Assembly: GCA_945875845.1 (NCBI GenBank)
Contig: CAMCMB010000037.1
Span: forward strand, 1-64,000
Direction: 5' to 3'
DNA: 64,000 bases
Source: Pirellula staleyi DSM 6068
GTDB lineage: Bacteria; Planctomycetota; Planctomycetia; Pirellulales; Pirellulaceae
The position numbers and the translations under genes were made by a program. The notes under the pieces were generated by a model. It was not told where the DNA came from. It searched no databases and saw only the letters and a list, made by a program, of their open reading frames with translations. Position 1 is the stretch's first letter, and the number at the start of each line of letters is the position of its first letter. Below are positions 48,574-59,610 of this stretch, one piece after another.

Positions 48574-49611
48574 TCAGTTTAGTTGCGTTGATGTTTTGGC
48601 AAAAACTTGATAATGTTCATCGCCGACTGTCTGAGTCCATGCGTTGCGGTGCAGTACGACTCGGTAGAGCATGTGCATCGATTGGCCGGGTTGGAGCATG
48701 TAGCCACCTTCTTTTTTCGTGGCATCTGGATTGACTTCAAGAAAGTGCTTCACCCCTATCGGATTGTGAGCAAAGAGGCCGTAAGTTCGAACGTGCCAAT
48801 ATCCAGTTCTCCCGAAACTCTTGGGATGGATGAGGATTGCAATCCCGTGTTCTTGTTTTGCGTCGATGGTTGCTTTTCCAGCATAGTCGACCCAGTCCGC
48901 TGGCTTCCCCCACGTTTTTCCATCTTTTAGGCCGCTGCTATTGAGGATATGTCCACTGGCTTTGTCGACCTTCATCGTTTCCGGAACACGGATGGCAAAC
49001 ATTCCTTCTTTGGTATCTCCGAAATGGATCGGATTCTTGGAGGCAGGGTCGGCGTGTTTGAGAATGTACTCGCAGTCGATGATGCGTTCCTCTGGCGTAC
49101 CGGAAACTGTGTATTTGCAAAGCTCTTGAAGAAAAGGCTTGGCTTCAATGGTTTGCCAAATGTGGCGAGCTTCCACCGAGGCTGAAGTATCGGATTGAGC
49201 GGTGGCGACGACTTCGGAATGAACCACTTCGCCGTGGTTTTTACCTTCGGCCCAAAAGTCAACATCGTTCACTTCGCCAAATGTCATCCAAAGTGAGCGG
49301 TGGTGAGGGTGATCGTGAGCTTCATTCGTACTGTCGGGAACCATAGGGTATTCACGGGACATTCGCAAATTGTCTGGACCCATCAACGGCCATAAGATTG
49401 GCTTGGTACCCGATTTGAAACGATAACTCGTAATCAATTTGCCAGCCTGCATTAGATCGACGCGATCCGATTCACGTTTGGCTTGGAAATCTTGGCCCAA
49501 GCTTGGGATGGAAAAGGCAGATGCCATGATCCCGAGAGCGATCGCGTTTTTTGTCGCTTGGACAGCAGATCGCAATGTGTTAGAGCGAATGAGAGGCAGG
49601 AACGCTTGCAT
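48574..49611 (-). CDS. PmoA-like (DUF6807) family protein, secreted
   Basis: 345 aa; KPILWPLMGPDNLRMSREYPMVPDSTNEAHDHPHHRSLWMTFGEVNDVDFW. Confidence 0.85.
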   Translation of the reverse strand: MQAFLPLIRSNTLRSAVQATKNAIALGIMASAFSIPSLGQDFQAKRESDRVDLMQAGKLITSYRFKSGTKPILWPLMGPDNLRMSREYPMVPDSTNEAHDHPHHRSLWMTFGEVNDVDFWAEGKNHGEVVHSEVVATAQSDTSASVEARHIWQTIEAKPFLQELCKYTVSGTPEERIIDCEYILKHADPASKNPIHFGDTKEGMFAIRVPETMKVDKASGHILNSSGLKDGKTWGKPADWVDYAGKATIDAKQEHGIAILIHPKSFGRTGYWHVRTYGLFAHNPIGVKHFLEVNPDATKKEGGYMLQPGQSMHMLYRVVLHRNAWTQTVGDEHYQVFAKTSTQLN

Positions 49612-49763
49612 AGTTTTGTCGACCCTTCAGAAGGTTTGAGCCATCGGTAAGTGAGAGGAAAATAGGATTTTTACTAGAGGTTTGATGATTCGGGCTTTTC
49701 AATTTTACAAATGCACTAATATTACATGGTGGGTACGTTAGCAGCTTTCTTGCCCCATTTCTT

Positions 49764-52700
49764 ATGTTTTGTAGGTCAGGAGTTACAGCAGTGTTTTTGT
49801 TGTTGCGAGGGAGTCAGGTTTGGACCTTCCCAATTTCGGTCGCTTTTGTATTGCTTCATGGCTTGGCAAGCAACACTTTGGCGATCGAAGAGGTTCCCCC
49901 GTTTACTGTGCCAGATGGTTTTTCGGTCCAGAAAGTTGCCGATGACTCGTTGGTTCATGATTGCTTTTGCATGACGCTGGATGGACTTGGACGGCCCGTT
50001 GTTTCCGGGCCCGGATACATTCGAACTTTATTGGACGACAACTCGGACGGGCAATTTGAGCGAAGCGTTCTATGGTCTAATTTACCCAAGCAAGGCGCTC
50101 AAGGGTTATGGGCTGAGGGAATAAAGCTCTATTTCGTTAGCGAAGGTGGGCTTTGGATGACCGAGGATTCCGATGGCGATCTTGTAGCGGATGCCAATGC
50201 GAAACGCGTTTTGGATCTACCAACCGGTTCGGAGCACGATTCGCACGCCCTCCGCAAGGGGCCCGATGGATATTGGTACCTCATCGCCGGCAATTTTGCC
50301 CGCGATATCTCGAAAATGCAAAATGATCCGAACAGTCCCGTTCAACGGAGCCGAAGTGGGACACTGTGGCGTATTAGTCCTGATTTTTCAACCCGAAGCG
50401 TTTGGGCACACGGAATGCGCAATTGCTATGACTTTGACTTCCTGCCGAATGGACAGATTGTCACTTTCGACAGCGATTGTGAGCGAGAAGCGACTCTACC
50501 GTGGTATCGACCGACTCGCGTTATGGTTCTTGGGCCCGGTGCCGATGCGGGCTGGTGCGGGCAAGCCTGGAAGGATGAGGATCACCGAATCACGATGCCA
50601 TTAACCCTGGCGCAATTGGGGCGTGGATCTCCAACTGGGGTCGCGGTCTATCGGCACCGCGCGTTTCCAAAGAAATATCACGATGCCATTTTTGCTCTGG
50701 ACTGGACGTTCGGGCGTGTTCTCGCCATTTATCCCTCGAGCAATCTGGACGAATCCAAACGGATTCCAAACAAAATCCCAGCGGAAATATTTATGCAACC
50801 GAGCGGTATGGCTGGGTTCGCTCCAACGGATGTTTGTGTGGCCCCAGACGGTAGCTTGCTGATTTGTATCGGAGGTCGCGGCACCACCGGCGCGGTCTAT
50901 CGCGTGACTTCGAACGAGAGCATCCAAGCGAAATCGCCTAGTTGGTTCACCGATTCGATCGCCTCCGGGCAACTCCAAGCCGAACAAGCTGAGGCGCTCG
51001 AGAGCTTGCTCAGAGCGAATTCTCCGTTGGACAGTTGGTCCGAAGCCAAGTGGCGCCCCAATTTGGAAAAAGTTGGCATTTCGACCCTGCTAGCGATCAT
51101 CGCAGGAACTATCCCGATTTCCGCGGAGCCGGATGTTGTCGCGGAAGCGAAATTGAAAGGTGCTCAATTTCTGACGCGTATCAATGCAAACGTCCCTTTC
51201 GCCAGCATCCAACGCATTCTCCTCTCGCCATCTCAGTCGTCAAGAGCGTCTGGTTGGTGGCTAGTTGGTCGCGGCCGTCTTAGTTTAAAGCCACAGGAAA
51301 CAAAGTGGATCGAATCGCTTGCCGCCACAGATTACTCGCTGCCTGAATCCACCCCGAACCAAGAGGATGCGTCCAGTTGGGAACCGCATCTTGGTCGGGA
51401 CGACGAACGGCTTCGATGGGAAGCATTCGGTATTCGCAAATGGAATTTGAGTTCGGCCGAAAGTCGACCTGTTACGGACAACGATGCCGGAAATGCGCTG
51501 CGGCGCACTTGGCTTTGGGCGCTATCGCGTTCACCAGCCCCCCTTGCGGCAAAGTCGAGTCGGAACGGGCTAGACACTCTCATTGCAAGGCAATTGTTCA
51601 ACACGAGCCAGACCGGCATTAATTCACCGCTGTTAGATGCCTTGGCAACGTGGGTACCAGCCAACCAAGCCACATTGACGACTCGCGATAAACTCGAGCT
51701 TCTGACGCTTTTGCAATCTGCGCTCGGAGATAGACGTTATAGCTTGCCGCAGCAATTGGATCCGCCACAGCCTGATGTGCTCGATGGGTATCGAGGTCTG
51801 AGCTCAGCTCGCTTGCCCGACAATGTACGAACCGCTTGGATCGGTTGGGCAACGTATTTTGCAAAGTTAGCTTTGAAACAAAATAGTCCGTTGGTTCAGC
51901 TCGAAGCGACACGAACGATGGCCATGCTGGAACCCAAGGATCAATGTTCACTTGAGTTACTATTGAGTCAAATCGACCAAAAAAGTCATCCAACCTCGGA
52001 TATTCATTGGTTGTGTTGCTTGGCCAACTGCAGTAGTCCGAGAACGTCCGACATGACTCGTGCAACGGCGGCTGCTCTTTCGGGACTCGTTCGCAAAGTA
52101 AAATTGCGAGGTCTGTATACCGACAATCAATGGCCGACGCGATTGCAACAGCTCGTCAATGCATTGACGAAACGGGATTCTCGTCTTGGTAAAGCATTCG
52201 TAGAACTGCCTGTCCCATGCTGCCCGGAAGACATTGTTCTGATTTCGTCATTCCCAGTCGATGTGCAAAAAGAAGCCCGCAAGAAGATGCGAGAACATCT
52301 GATTGCAACGGCGCCCACCGAATGGCAGCCAGTCATTGTGCGTTATGCTTGCCAACTCGGCATTGATGAGAGTTTTGCCAACTCGATTCGCAAGTCTGCG
52401 ATTGAACCCAACAATCGATCCCTTGCAACAGAAATGTTATCGTCTCTCGGGGAGCAAGCGGATTACGAGCTGTTTCTTGCCGCTCTGGACTCCAGCGATC
52501 GAAACCAATGGCCATTTGGATGGAAGGGCATCAGTACGTTGCCGGTACTCGACCCTGCGCAGGAATGGAAATCCATCCCTCAGATCGTTTCCAACGTCAT
52601 CAACACAACCATCGCGCTGCCTCGGACTGCTGTTCTCAATCGAGCCAGAACGATTGCCGCAAAATTGAAGATGGAAAAAGTCCCGACTACGGAGCAATGG

Positions 52701-53216
52701 TCCGACTGGGATCGTTTCTTCCAAGGCAGTTTGGATGAAGCAGCTTACGCGAAACTGCGCCTTCCCTCGACAAACTCCGACTGGCGAGCCATCGTACTTT
52801 CCGCGAGTTCCCTCGCAGGCGATCTTCAAGTCGGTAAGTCACTATACGAGCAGAAGTGTGGACTTTGCCATGGCGGGCAGAGCGCACTAGGTCCAAGTCT
52901 TTTAGGCGTAGCGAAACGATTCTCTCGCGAGGATTTGTCGAAAGCGATCTTTGAACCTAGTCGAGACATTTCGGATCGCTATCGATCGATTCGAGTGCTG
53001 ACGATGGATGGCGAGATTTTCACGGGCATGATCATTTACAATGCGGCCGATGGAACGACTTTGCAGACGGCCGATGGGAACTTGGTTCGAATCAATCAGG
53101 ACAACATCGAGGACAAAGCGTATTCGACCGAATCCTTGATGCCAAGCGGGCTCTTGGATGATCGCTCCCCAGCGGAGGTCGCGAGCCTGTACGCGTACCT
53201 TGGAACACTACAGTAG
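49764..53216 (+). CDS. PVC-type haem-binding protein with C-terminal cytochrome c motif
   Basis: 1150 aa; PPFTVPDGFSVQKVADDSLVHDCFCMTLDGLGRPVVSGPGYI, SEHDSHALRKGPDGYWYLIAGN, C-terminal KCGLCHGGQSALGPSLLGVAKRFSREDLSKAIFEPSRDI. Confidence 0.9.
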   Translation: MFCRSGVTAVFLLLRGSQVWTFPISVAFVLLHGLASNTLAIEEVPPFTVPDGFSVQKVADDSLVHDCFCMTLDGLGRPVVSGPGYIRTLLDDNSDGQFERSVLWSNLPKQGAQGLWAEGIKLYFVSEGGLWMTEDSDGDLVADANAKRVLDLPTGSEHDSHALRKGPDGYWYLIAGNFARDISKMQNDPNSPVQRSRSGTLWRISPDFSTRSVWAHGMRNCYDFDFLPNGQIVTFDSDCEREATLPWYRPTRVMVLGPGADAGWCGQAWKDEDHRITMPLTLAQLGRGSPTGVAVYRHRAFPKKYHDAIFALDWTFGRVLAIYPSSNLDESKRIPNKIPAEIFMQPSGMAGFAPTDVCVAPDGSLLICIGGRGTTGAVYRVTSNESIQAKSPSWFTDSIASGQLQAEQAEALESLLRANSPLDSWSEAKWRPNLEKVGISTLLAIIAGTIPISAEPDVVAEAKLKGAQFLTRINANVPFASIQRILLSPSQSSRASGWWLVGRGRLSLKPQETKWIESLAATDYSLPESTPNQEDASSWEPHLGRDDERLRWEAFGIRKWNLSSAESRPVTDNDAGNALRRTWLWALSRSPAPLAAKSSRNGLDTLIARQLFNTSQTGINSPLLDALATWVPANQATLTTRDKLELLTLLQSALGDRRYSLPQQLDPPQPDVLDGYRGLSSARLPDNVRTAWIGWATYFAKLALKQNSPLVQLEATRTMAMLEPKDQCSLELLLSQIDQKSHPTSDIHWLCCLANCSSPRTSDMTRATAAALSGLVRKVKLRGLYTDNQWPTRLQQLVNALTKRDSRLGKAFVELPVPCCPEDIVLISSFPVDVQKEARKKMREHLIATAPTEWQPVIVRYACQLGIDESFANSIRKSAIEPNNRSLATEMLSSLGEQADYELFLAALDSSDRNQWPFGWKGISTLPVLDPAQEWKSIPQIVSNVINTTIALPRTAVLNRARTIAAKLKMEKVPTTEQWSDWDRFFQGSLDEAAYAKLRLPSTNSDWRAIVLSASSLAGDLQVGKSLYEQKCGLCHGGQSALGPSLLGVAKRFSREDLSKAIFEPSRDISDRYRSIRVLTMDGEIFTGMIIYNAADGTTLQTADGNLVRINQDNIEDKAYSTESLMPSGLLDDRSPAEVASLYAYLGTLQ

Positions 53217-53250
53217 CGTATCGCGATACGTAGTTTGCTCCTCGCTTACG

Positions 53251-53366
53251 GGCTTGTTGATTTCATGGTACGACGGACTTCCTAGTCCGTCGAATTCCCC
53301 ATTGACGGACTTGGAAGTCCGTCATACCGCCCTTAACCAATAACGACCTCACTAAATCAACAAGCC
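53251..53366. repeat. Dispersed composite hairpin repeat, family A copy 3
   Basis: ggcttgttgatttcatggtacgacggacttcctagtccgtcgaattccccattgacggacttggaagtccgtcataccg...tcactaaatcaacaagcc. Confidence 0.9.
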
Positions 53367-53452
53367 GCTACGCGTCGGGTTACCAAACCGCGAATAAATC
53401 CACATCCGCAGAGCGTTGCCACCCTGCGGACGAATGGAATTATCGAATTTTC

Positions 53453-54772
53453 CTAATGCGAGGGAGCGGAAACGGTAACATCTTCGGTGCCGCTTTTGGG
53501 TGGGTGAAAGAAGATCGCGAGCGCGATTGCCGCTACGGTTGCAACGAAGCAAGGAACCAGAAATAAACCGCGGAAATCTGTTTTCGAATTCTGCGTGAAT
53601 ACTTCTTGAAACAACCAAGGGCAAATCGAATTCGCAACCAACGCGCCAACACCCAGAATCATGACATTGAACAATCCTTGCGCACTATTGCGAACGTTCT
53701 TTGGAAAATAGGCATCCACAAAGATGTACACGGTTGCGAAGAAAAACGCGTAGCAAATACCGTGAAGCATCTGCACAAGAATGATCACGACAGGATATTG
53801 TGGCAGAAATGCGTAGACAGCAAATCTGGCTGCGTGCCCAAGGATGCCGACGATCATCGTCGTTCGCCATCCCAGGTTTTTGAGTGTTGCGCCTAGGACA
53901 AACATCGTGAGAATCTCAAACAATTGACCAACGCTCATGACAGGCATAATCCAATTGCCAGGAATACCTACACCACCCGACTCTTGAGGCGTACCTAGGA
54001 ATTGACCTGTCCAATTGAAATAGCAGTTGTGCACAAACGAATCCAAGAACGTTACCAACCAAAGGACAAGCACGAAGGGATGCTTCAAGAGTTTAACAGC
54101 CTCAAACCATGCAAACGTTTCCTCACCCTTTTCCGCTTTTTTTGCTGGGGTGTGGGGCAACACTAGACTGAATGCGGCTAACAGCAGGGAGGCAATCCCC
54201 GCGACCACAAATGTCCATTTCGTCGCACTCTTGAGTGCTTCACCTTGCAAGGGGTTTGCCAGTGCAGACCCAATCCATCCGACAATCCCCTCGGGGTTGG
54301 ATGCCTCAACCGCTGCCCAGTTAACAAAAATAAACGTAAATGGCCAGGCTGCCAAAATCCAGCCGATCGTTCCTCCCATGCGTACAATCCCAAATTCGTT
54401 TTGGGCATCTTTCATGTTCGCAAACGCAATCGAGTTGGTGATCGAAATGGTGGGGACGTAAAGCAAGCAGTGAATCAGCATCAAAACAAAAAATGTTGTG
54501 AAATCCGTTACGAACCCACATCCCAAAATTGCCAGTCCCCCCACCAAATGGCTAAATGCCAAAAACTTTTCGGCAGCAAAATTTCGATCGGCAAACTGAT
54601 TGCTGAAGAACATCCCGACGATTGCCGCGACCGGGAACGCGTTGAGAATCATGGACTGCTGCCATGGGGCAAATCCAAGTCCTGGCAAATAACCGAAAAT
54701 CAGCGGTAGCCAAGCGCCCCAGATGAAGAACTGCAGGACCATCATTACGAACAGTTTCAACCGCACTCCCAT
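53453..54772 (-). CDS. MFS transporter, nucleoside permease (NupG)-like
   Basis: MGVRLKLFVMMVLQFFIWGAWLPLIFGYLPGLGF; 12-TM-like; start at 54772 preferred. Confidence 0.85.
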   Translation of the reverse strand: MGVRLKLFVMMVLQFFIWGAWLPLIFGYLPGLGFAPWQQSMILNAFPVAAIVGMFFSNQFADRNFAAEKFLAFSHLVGGLAILGCGFVTDFTTFFVLMLIHCLLYVPTISITNSIAFANMKDAQNEFGIVRMGGTIGWILAAWPFTFIFVNWAAVEASNPEGIVGWIGSALANPLQGEALKSATKWTFVVAGIASLLLAAFSLVLPHTPAKKAEKGEETFAWFEAVKLLKHPFVLVLWLVTFLDSFVHNCYFNWTGQFLGTPQESGGVGIPGNWIMPVMSVGQLFEILTMFVLGATLKNLGWRTTMIVGILGHAARFAVYAFLPQYPVVIILVQMLHGICYAFFFATVYIFVDAYFPKNVRNSAQGLFNVMILGVGALVANSICPWLFQEVFTQNSKTDFRGLFLVPCFVATVAAIALAIFFHPPKSGTEDVTVSAPSH

Positions 54773-55059
54773 GAGTCTCTCCGCAAACGTGTGAAATAAA
54801 TGTTTAGTAGATTGGTGTCCGTAGCGTAACCAATCCCCGGGAGAAAACAATCGACAAACATCTTTGCGGTGTCTAAGGGATTGAAAATCAACGGGAGGGC
54901 GATGCTTTTGGCCGTTTTGCCCCTCACGGGCCTTGTGTCGTGGGTCGTTCCAGTTTCGAACGTCGCGGGGCCGAGGGAACTTTCCTCACCCATGTGGCAA
55001 GCACATGGGGCCGGGACCGCTTCGCGGTTTTGGCTGGTCGATGCTAGAATGGCGATACT

Positions 55060-57963
55060 ATGTTAACCAACGACAATCCAACGCTTGGCATGATTTCGCT
55101 ACGAGGTGCCCGCCAGAATAATCTCCAAGGCATTGATCTGGACTTTCCGCTTGGCAAACTGACCGTCATTTGCGGCGTTAGCGGTAGCGGTAAGACATCG
55201 TTGGCGTTGGACACGCTGTATGCGGAAGGGCAACGACGTTACATCGAAAGTTTTTCCGCCTACACCCGCCAATACCTGCAACGAATCGATAAGCCTCAAT
55301 TCGATTCACTCACCAACCTACCTCCCTCGATCGCAATTACTCGAGAACAGCGATCTCGCAACAATCGAAGCACTGTGGGAACCGCGAGCGAAATGCTGGA
55401 ATACTTGCGGATCGTGTTTGCCAAACACGCAGAGCTGAACTGTTATCAGTGCCATCGAAAAATTGAGCCACACACTCCCAAGACGGTAACAGACTTCTTT
55501 CGCAATCGCGCAGTGAGTCGGGCGATGATCGGTTTCGAGATTTCTTGGAGCACGAAAAGTGATTTATCCGAGCAACTGTTTGACCTTCAAACCGATGGTT
55601 TTGTGCGCTTGGTGGCACGCGAAAAGACGATTCATCTCGCGGACGACGATCGGCAACGCTTAGCGGAGCATTTCACGGATCAGGGATTCGCATTCGTCAT
55701 CGTGGATCGGGTGAAGTTAGGTGGCGAGGAAACGCCGCCCGATCGAGTGGGTCAATCCTTGGAAATCGCGTTCGAACACGCCGATCGTAACGGCAGGCAC
55801 TGCGCGATCATTTTGAGCGAAGTTTCCGAGGCAAGTTCCATTTCGCAAAGCTCACCTGTAGCAAGTGAATCCAATGAAGAGCATTGTGTGGATGGAACTC
55901 AGTATCGCGTTCATCGATTTTCCAGGGAACTTCGGTGCGAGCATTGCAAGATCGATTATCCAGCCAGCGAGCCAAGGCTCTTTAGCTTTAACAATCCGAT
56001 CGGTGCATGCGAATCATGCGAAGGATTTGGTGAGACGGTTTCGATCGATATGGCCAAAGTCATACCCGACAAATCACTGAGCGTGCGTGAAGGAGCCATA
56101 GCCGCTTGGCGAACTCCTGCCTATTCGCATGAATTGGAGGAATTGCTGGCGATTGCGGCGGAATACTCGATACCCGTGGATGTTCCTGTCTCGAAGATCA
56201 AAGACAAGCAATGGAAGCTGATCCGGGAGGGAGTTCCAGAAAAGAACTTCGGTGGACTCAACGGATTTTTTGCGTGGTTGGAGCGCAAAAAATACAAAAT
56301 GCACGTGCGGGCCTTTCTGTCTCGATGGCGTACGTATTCGACCTGTTCCGCTTGTGGTGGCCAACGACTGAATCGCGGGGCGTTGGCGTATCGTATGGGA
56401 GATAAAACATTCGCCGCGCTTTGCGATTTGACGATCGACTCGTTAGGGGCCGTGGTTTCGAACGCAGAATCCAACACGCCCAAGCGTGTTGCGCTAAGGG
56501 ATGAAAGCGAAAATCAAGAAACGGGCGAATCGCTCGCGTCGCTGGCCGCCGAGGGAAAATCGCAGTACATGGCCTCGGAACCCATGCGTCAGGTCGCTTC
56601 CCGGATCGAATACCTCAAAGCGGTCGGCTTAGGATATGTTAGTTTGTCGCGTCCTATGCATACTCTCAGCAGTGGCGAAGCGCAGCGGGTGATGATGACG
56701 ACGCTGCTCGGTTCAAGCCTCGTGGACATGCTTTACGTATTTGATGAGCCAACCGTCGGTCTGCATCCGCAGGACACGGAGAGAATGGCAAACGCAATCT
56801 TGGGGCTACGAGATCGAGGTAACACGGTGATCTTAGTGGAACATGAGCCGTATCTTATGCGGATCGCAGACGTGGTCATCGAAATAGGTCCCCAGGCTGG
56901 CGAACTTGGTGGCCAGGTCACATTTCATGGAACACCGACTGAGCTGCTCAAGAGCAGTACTGAGACAGGTCGCTTTTTGAGTGGCGAACGAACAACCCGG
57001 AGGCACTTTCGCAGCCCGAGCGACCGATGGACTGAGTTGCAAGGCGCGAGCGGTCGCAATCTCCAAAGTGTCGATTTGCGAATTCCGCTCGGATGCTTGA
57101 CCGTGATGACCGGGCCAAGCGGCGCAGGCAAGAGCACGTTGGTTTTGGACACTTTGTGCCCTGCCATCCGCCATGCCTTCGGAGACGATTCCACAGAGGC
57201 ACTGCCCTTCGTTGGGCTCAAAGGGGCTGATCAAATCCTCGGTTGTGTCGCGATCGACCAAAGCCCCATCCAGCGTTCGTCGCGAAGCTGTCCGGCCACG
57301 TATGCCAAGGCAATGGATGACATTCGAAAGGTGTTTGCGGAAACACCCGACGCAAAATCGCAACGATTCGGAGCCGGGCACTTCAGTTTCAATAGCGAAA
57401 TCGGGCGATGTGCGACGTGCGAGGGGCTTGGATTCACGACGGTGGACATGCAGTTCTTGGCAGACGTGCAATTGCCTTGTACGGATTGCGATGGCAAAAG
57501 ATTTCGTTCCGAAGTACTCGATGTTCGCTATCGCGACCTCAACATCGCCGAGGTGTTAGCGATGAGTGTCGCGAAAGCTCACTTGTTTTTTCGTGGTTGC
57601 GGAAACGTGCAAAACAAGTTGAAGCCGTTGCTGGATCTGGGACTAGGATACCTGCCGTTGGGGCAAAATTTGGGGTCCATCTCAGCGGGCGAATCGATGA
57701 GGCTCAAGCTCGCGAGCCATTTGGAATCGAGGGCGGAAGGCAACGCGATAGGTAGTTTGATCGTGATGGATGAACCGACGACGGGCTTGCATTTTAGCGA
57801 TGTGGAGCGCCTGATCCTTTGCATCGACATGCTCATCGATGGAGGGAATTCGGTGTTGGTCATCGAACACAATGAGCAGCTGATTCAATGTGCGGATCAT
57901 CTTATCGAGATGGGGCCCGGCGCAGGTGCTCATGGCGGACGCATCGTGAAGATCTCCCGATAA
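55060..57963 (+). CDS. uvrA: UvrA-family ABC ATPase (excinuclease subunit A or paralogue)
   Basis: GVSGSGKTSLALDTLYAEGQRRYIESFSAYTRQYL, GPSGAGKSTLVLDTLCPA, CxxC zinc modules, DEPTVGLHPQD and DEPTTGLHFSD. Confidence 0.92.
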   Translation: MLTNDNPTLGMISLRGARQNNLQGIDLDFPLGKLTVICGVSGSGKTSLALDTLYAEGQRRYIESFSAYTRQYLQRIDKPQFDSLTNLPPSIAITREQRSRNNRSTVGTASEMLEYLRIVFAKHAELNCYQCHRKIEPHTPKTVTDFFRNRAVSRAMIGFEISWSTKSDLSEQLFDLQTDGFVRLVAREKTIHLADDDRQRLAEHFTDQGFAFVIVDRVKLGGEETPPDRVGQSLEIAFEHADRNGRHCAIILSEVSEASSISQSSPVASESNEEHCVDGTQYRVHRFSRELRCEHCKIDYPASEPRLFSFNNPIGACESCEGFGETVSIDMAKVIPDKSLSVREGAIAAWRTPAYSHELEELLAIAAEYSIPVDVPVSKIKDKQWKLIREGVPEKNFGGLNGFFAWLERKKYKMHVRAFLSRWRTYSTCSACGGQRLNRGALAYRMGDKTFAALCDLTIDSLGAVVSNAESNTPKRVALRDESENQETGESLASLAAEGKSQYMASEPMRQVASRIEYLKAVGLGYVSLSRPMHTLSSGEAQRVMMTTLLGSSLVDMLYVFDEPTVGLHPQDTERMANAILGLRDRGNTVILVEHEPYLMRIADVVIEIGPQAGELGGQVTFHGTPTELLKSSTETGRFLSGERTTRRHFRSPSDRWTELQGASGRNLQSVDLRIPLGCLTVMTGPSGAGKSTLVLDTLCPAIRHAFGDDSTEALPFVGLKGADQILGCVAIDQSPIQRSSRSCPATYAKAMDDIRKVFAETPDAKSQRFGAGHFSFNSEIGRCATCEGLGFTTVDMQFLADVQLPCTDCDGKRFRSEVLDVRYRDLNIAEVLAMSVAKAHLFFRGCGNVQNKLKPLLDLGLGYLPLGQNLGSISAGESMRLKLASHLESRAEGNAIGSLIVMDEPTTGLHFSDVERLILCIDMLIDGGNSVLVIEHNEQLIQCADHLIEMGPGAGAHGGRIVKISR

Positions 57964-58305
57964 ATCGTGCTCGTCGCCCTTGCTTAGCGGCCGCCGGCCA
58001 CTCGGATTGTGGTCGCTGTGATGTACGAAGCCGCATCCATACACCGATCCTACCCAGGGCTAAGTGTTATTCGACGAAAAACGCTTTCATTGAATGTGCC
58101 AGTGGTGTCCCGCGTGTCCAGTACCGTAGGTCATTCTTGCCGAGAGTGACTTGCGTTGCCCTTTCGATGAACTCGAGAGCATGTCGGGGACGCAGATTTG
58201 GATTACAATACGCTCCTTCCGGCATTGCGTGTTTTTACATTTCGCACTCCGTGAAGAGCACAGACACAAACCCATCCTCCTCCATTCTCTCAAGGAAATG
58301 CAGAC

Positions 58306-58938
58306 ATGATTCGCAACGTTCGATGGCTAACTTCAATGACGCTGGGCCTTTTCGCCCTGGTCGCTTCGGGAAATTTAATGGCACAGGAAGCCAAGTGGGT
58401 GCCTTTGTTCGACGGCAAGTCGTTGGAGGGATGGGAGAAAGTTGGCAAAGAAGATAGCGTTTGGCAAGTTACAGACGGTGCGCTCGCAGGTTCGGGAGCG
58501 GCTTCGATGCTGGTATGCACCAAGGGTCCTTACAAGAATTTTAAGTATCGGGCTGAGGTCAAGATCAACGACAAGGGAAACTCGGGACTCTATTTCCGTA
58601 CGACCCGTAAGCCAGGCTTTAGCGATGGCTACGAGGCCCAGATTGATAGTACGCATACCGACCCGATTCGGACCGGATCGCTTTACGGAATGTGCCACGT
58701 TTACAAACGATTGGTGGAACCGGACGCTTGGTTCGTCTATGAACTCGAAGTTCGCGATGATGTGTGGCGGGGCAAAAACCTGACCCGCATCAAAATTACC
58801 ATCGATGGCAATGAGTTGTTTGAGTACATGGACTTCAACATGACGTTCAAAGAAGGGCACTTTGCTTTTCAGCAACATGATCCCGGCAGCAAAGTCATGA
58901 TCCGCAAAGTTGAGGTCATGGAGTTGCCTGCGAAGTAA
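58306..58938 (+). CDS. DUF1080 (3-keto-disaccharide hydrolase-like) secreted protein
   Basis: 210 aa; WVPLFDGKSLEGWEKVGKEDSVWQVTDGALAGSG, GNSGLYFRTTRKPGFSDGYEAQID. Confidence 0.93.
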   Translation: MIRNVRWLTSMTLGLFALVASGNLMAQEAKWVPLFDGKSLEGWEKVGKEDSVWQVTDGALAGSGAASMLVCTKGPYKNFKYRAEVKINDKGNSGLYFRTTRKPGFSDGYEAQIDSTHTDPIRTGSLYGMCHVYKRLVEPDAWFVYELEVRDDVWRGKNLTRIKITIDGNELFEYMDFNMTFKEGHFAFQQHDPGSKVMIRKVEVMELPAK

Positions 58939-58948
58939 ACAGAGCTAC

Positions 58949-59566
58949 TTAGAATACTCCATCGCCGAACGAACGTTTATCAATCTTAGGATCGGTATTC
59001 CCATTCGATTCGGCGGCTTGTGGGTTTCTAGGTTCCAAGAAGTGAGGTTTGGGTACCGCACCGCTCTGTGGAACAGGAACTGCGGTCTGTGGAACAGGAA
59101 CTGCGACTGGGGATATTTCGGAATGTCCCGTTGAGGTTCCGATCTCGACATATTCGTCGTCGTACCGGGACTTGTATCCTGGTTGCTTGGCGCGTTCGAG
59201 TTCATCCGAGTATTCGCGAATGACTGAATTTTGGATCAAATCGCGGCATATTTGATTGATAGGATGAGCGATATCGGCATACATCTTATTGGAGTTGCTG
59301 CCCTCAGAATCATGCACGTCTTGCGGCCCTCGAAGCCGTGCACCGCACTGATTGCAGTAATGACTGCGCAAATAATTCTTGTTTCCGCATTTCCCGCATC
59401 TGGCCGTCATCTTGCGGCTTGGCATCGCGACGAAGGGGCCGTTGACTCCTTCGATGATCTTAAGATCTCGAATGACAAAACAATGATCGATCGTGATCGA
59501 GCAAAAAGCGCGGAGGCGGTCTTCCGATGCCTCCATCAGCTTTATCCGTACCTCGGTGATTTCCAT
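58949..59566 (-). CDS. spoVG: SpoVG-family protein with inserted zinc ribbon
   Basis: MEITEVRIKLMEASEDRLRAFCSITIDHCFVIRDLKIIEGVNGPFVAMPSRKMTARCGKCGNKNYLRSHYCNQCGARL...YADIAHPINQICRDLIQNSVIREY. Confidence 0.88.
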   Translation of the reverse strand: MEITEVRIKLMEASEDRLRAFCSITIDHCFVIRDLKIIEGVNGPFVAMPSRKMTARCGKCGNKNYLRSHYCNQCGARLRGPQDVHDSEGSNSNKMYADIAHPINQICRDLIQNSVIREYSDELERAKQPGYKSRYDDEYVEIGTSTGHSEISPVAVPVPQTAVPVPQSGAVPKPHFLEPRNPQAAESNGNTDPKIDKRSFGDGVF

Positions 59567-59610
59567 GGCGAAAATTCCAATCCCTTTTTTGACTTGAGTT
59601 CAAAAACTCT

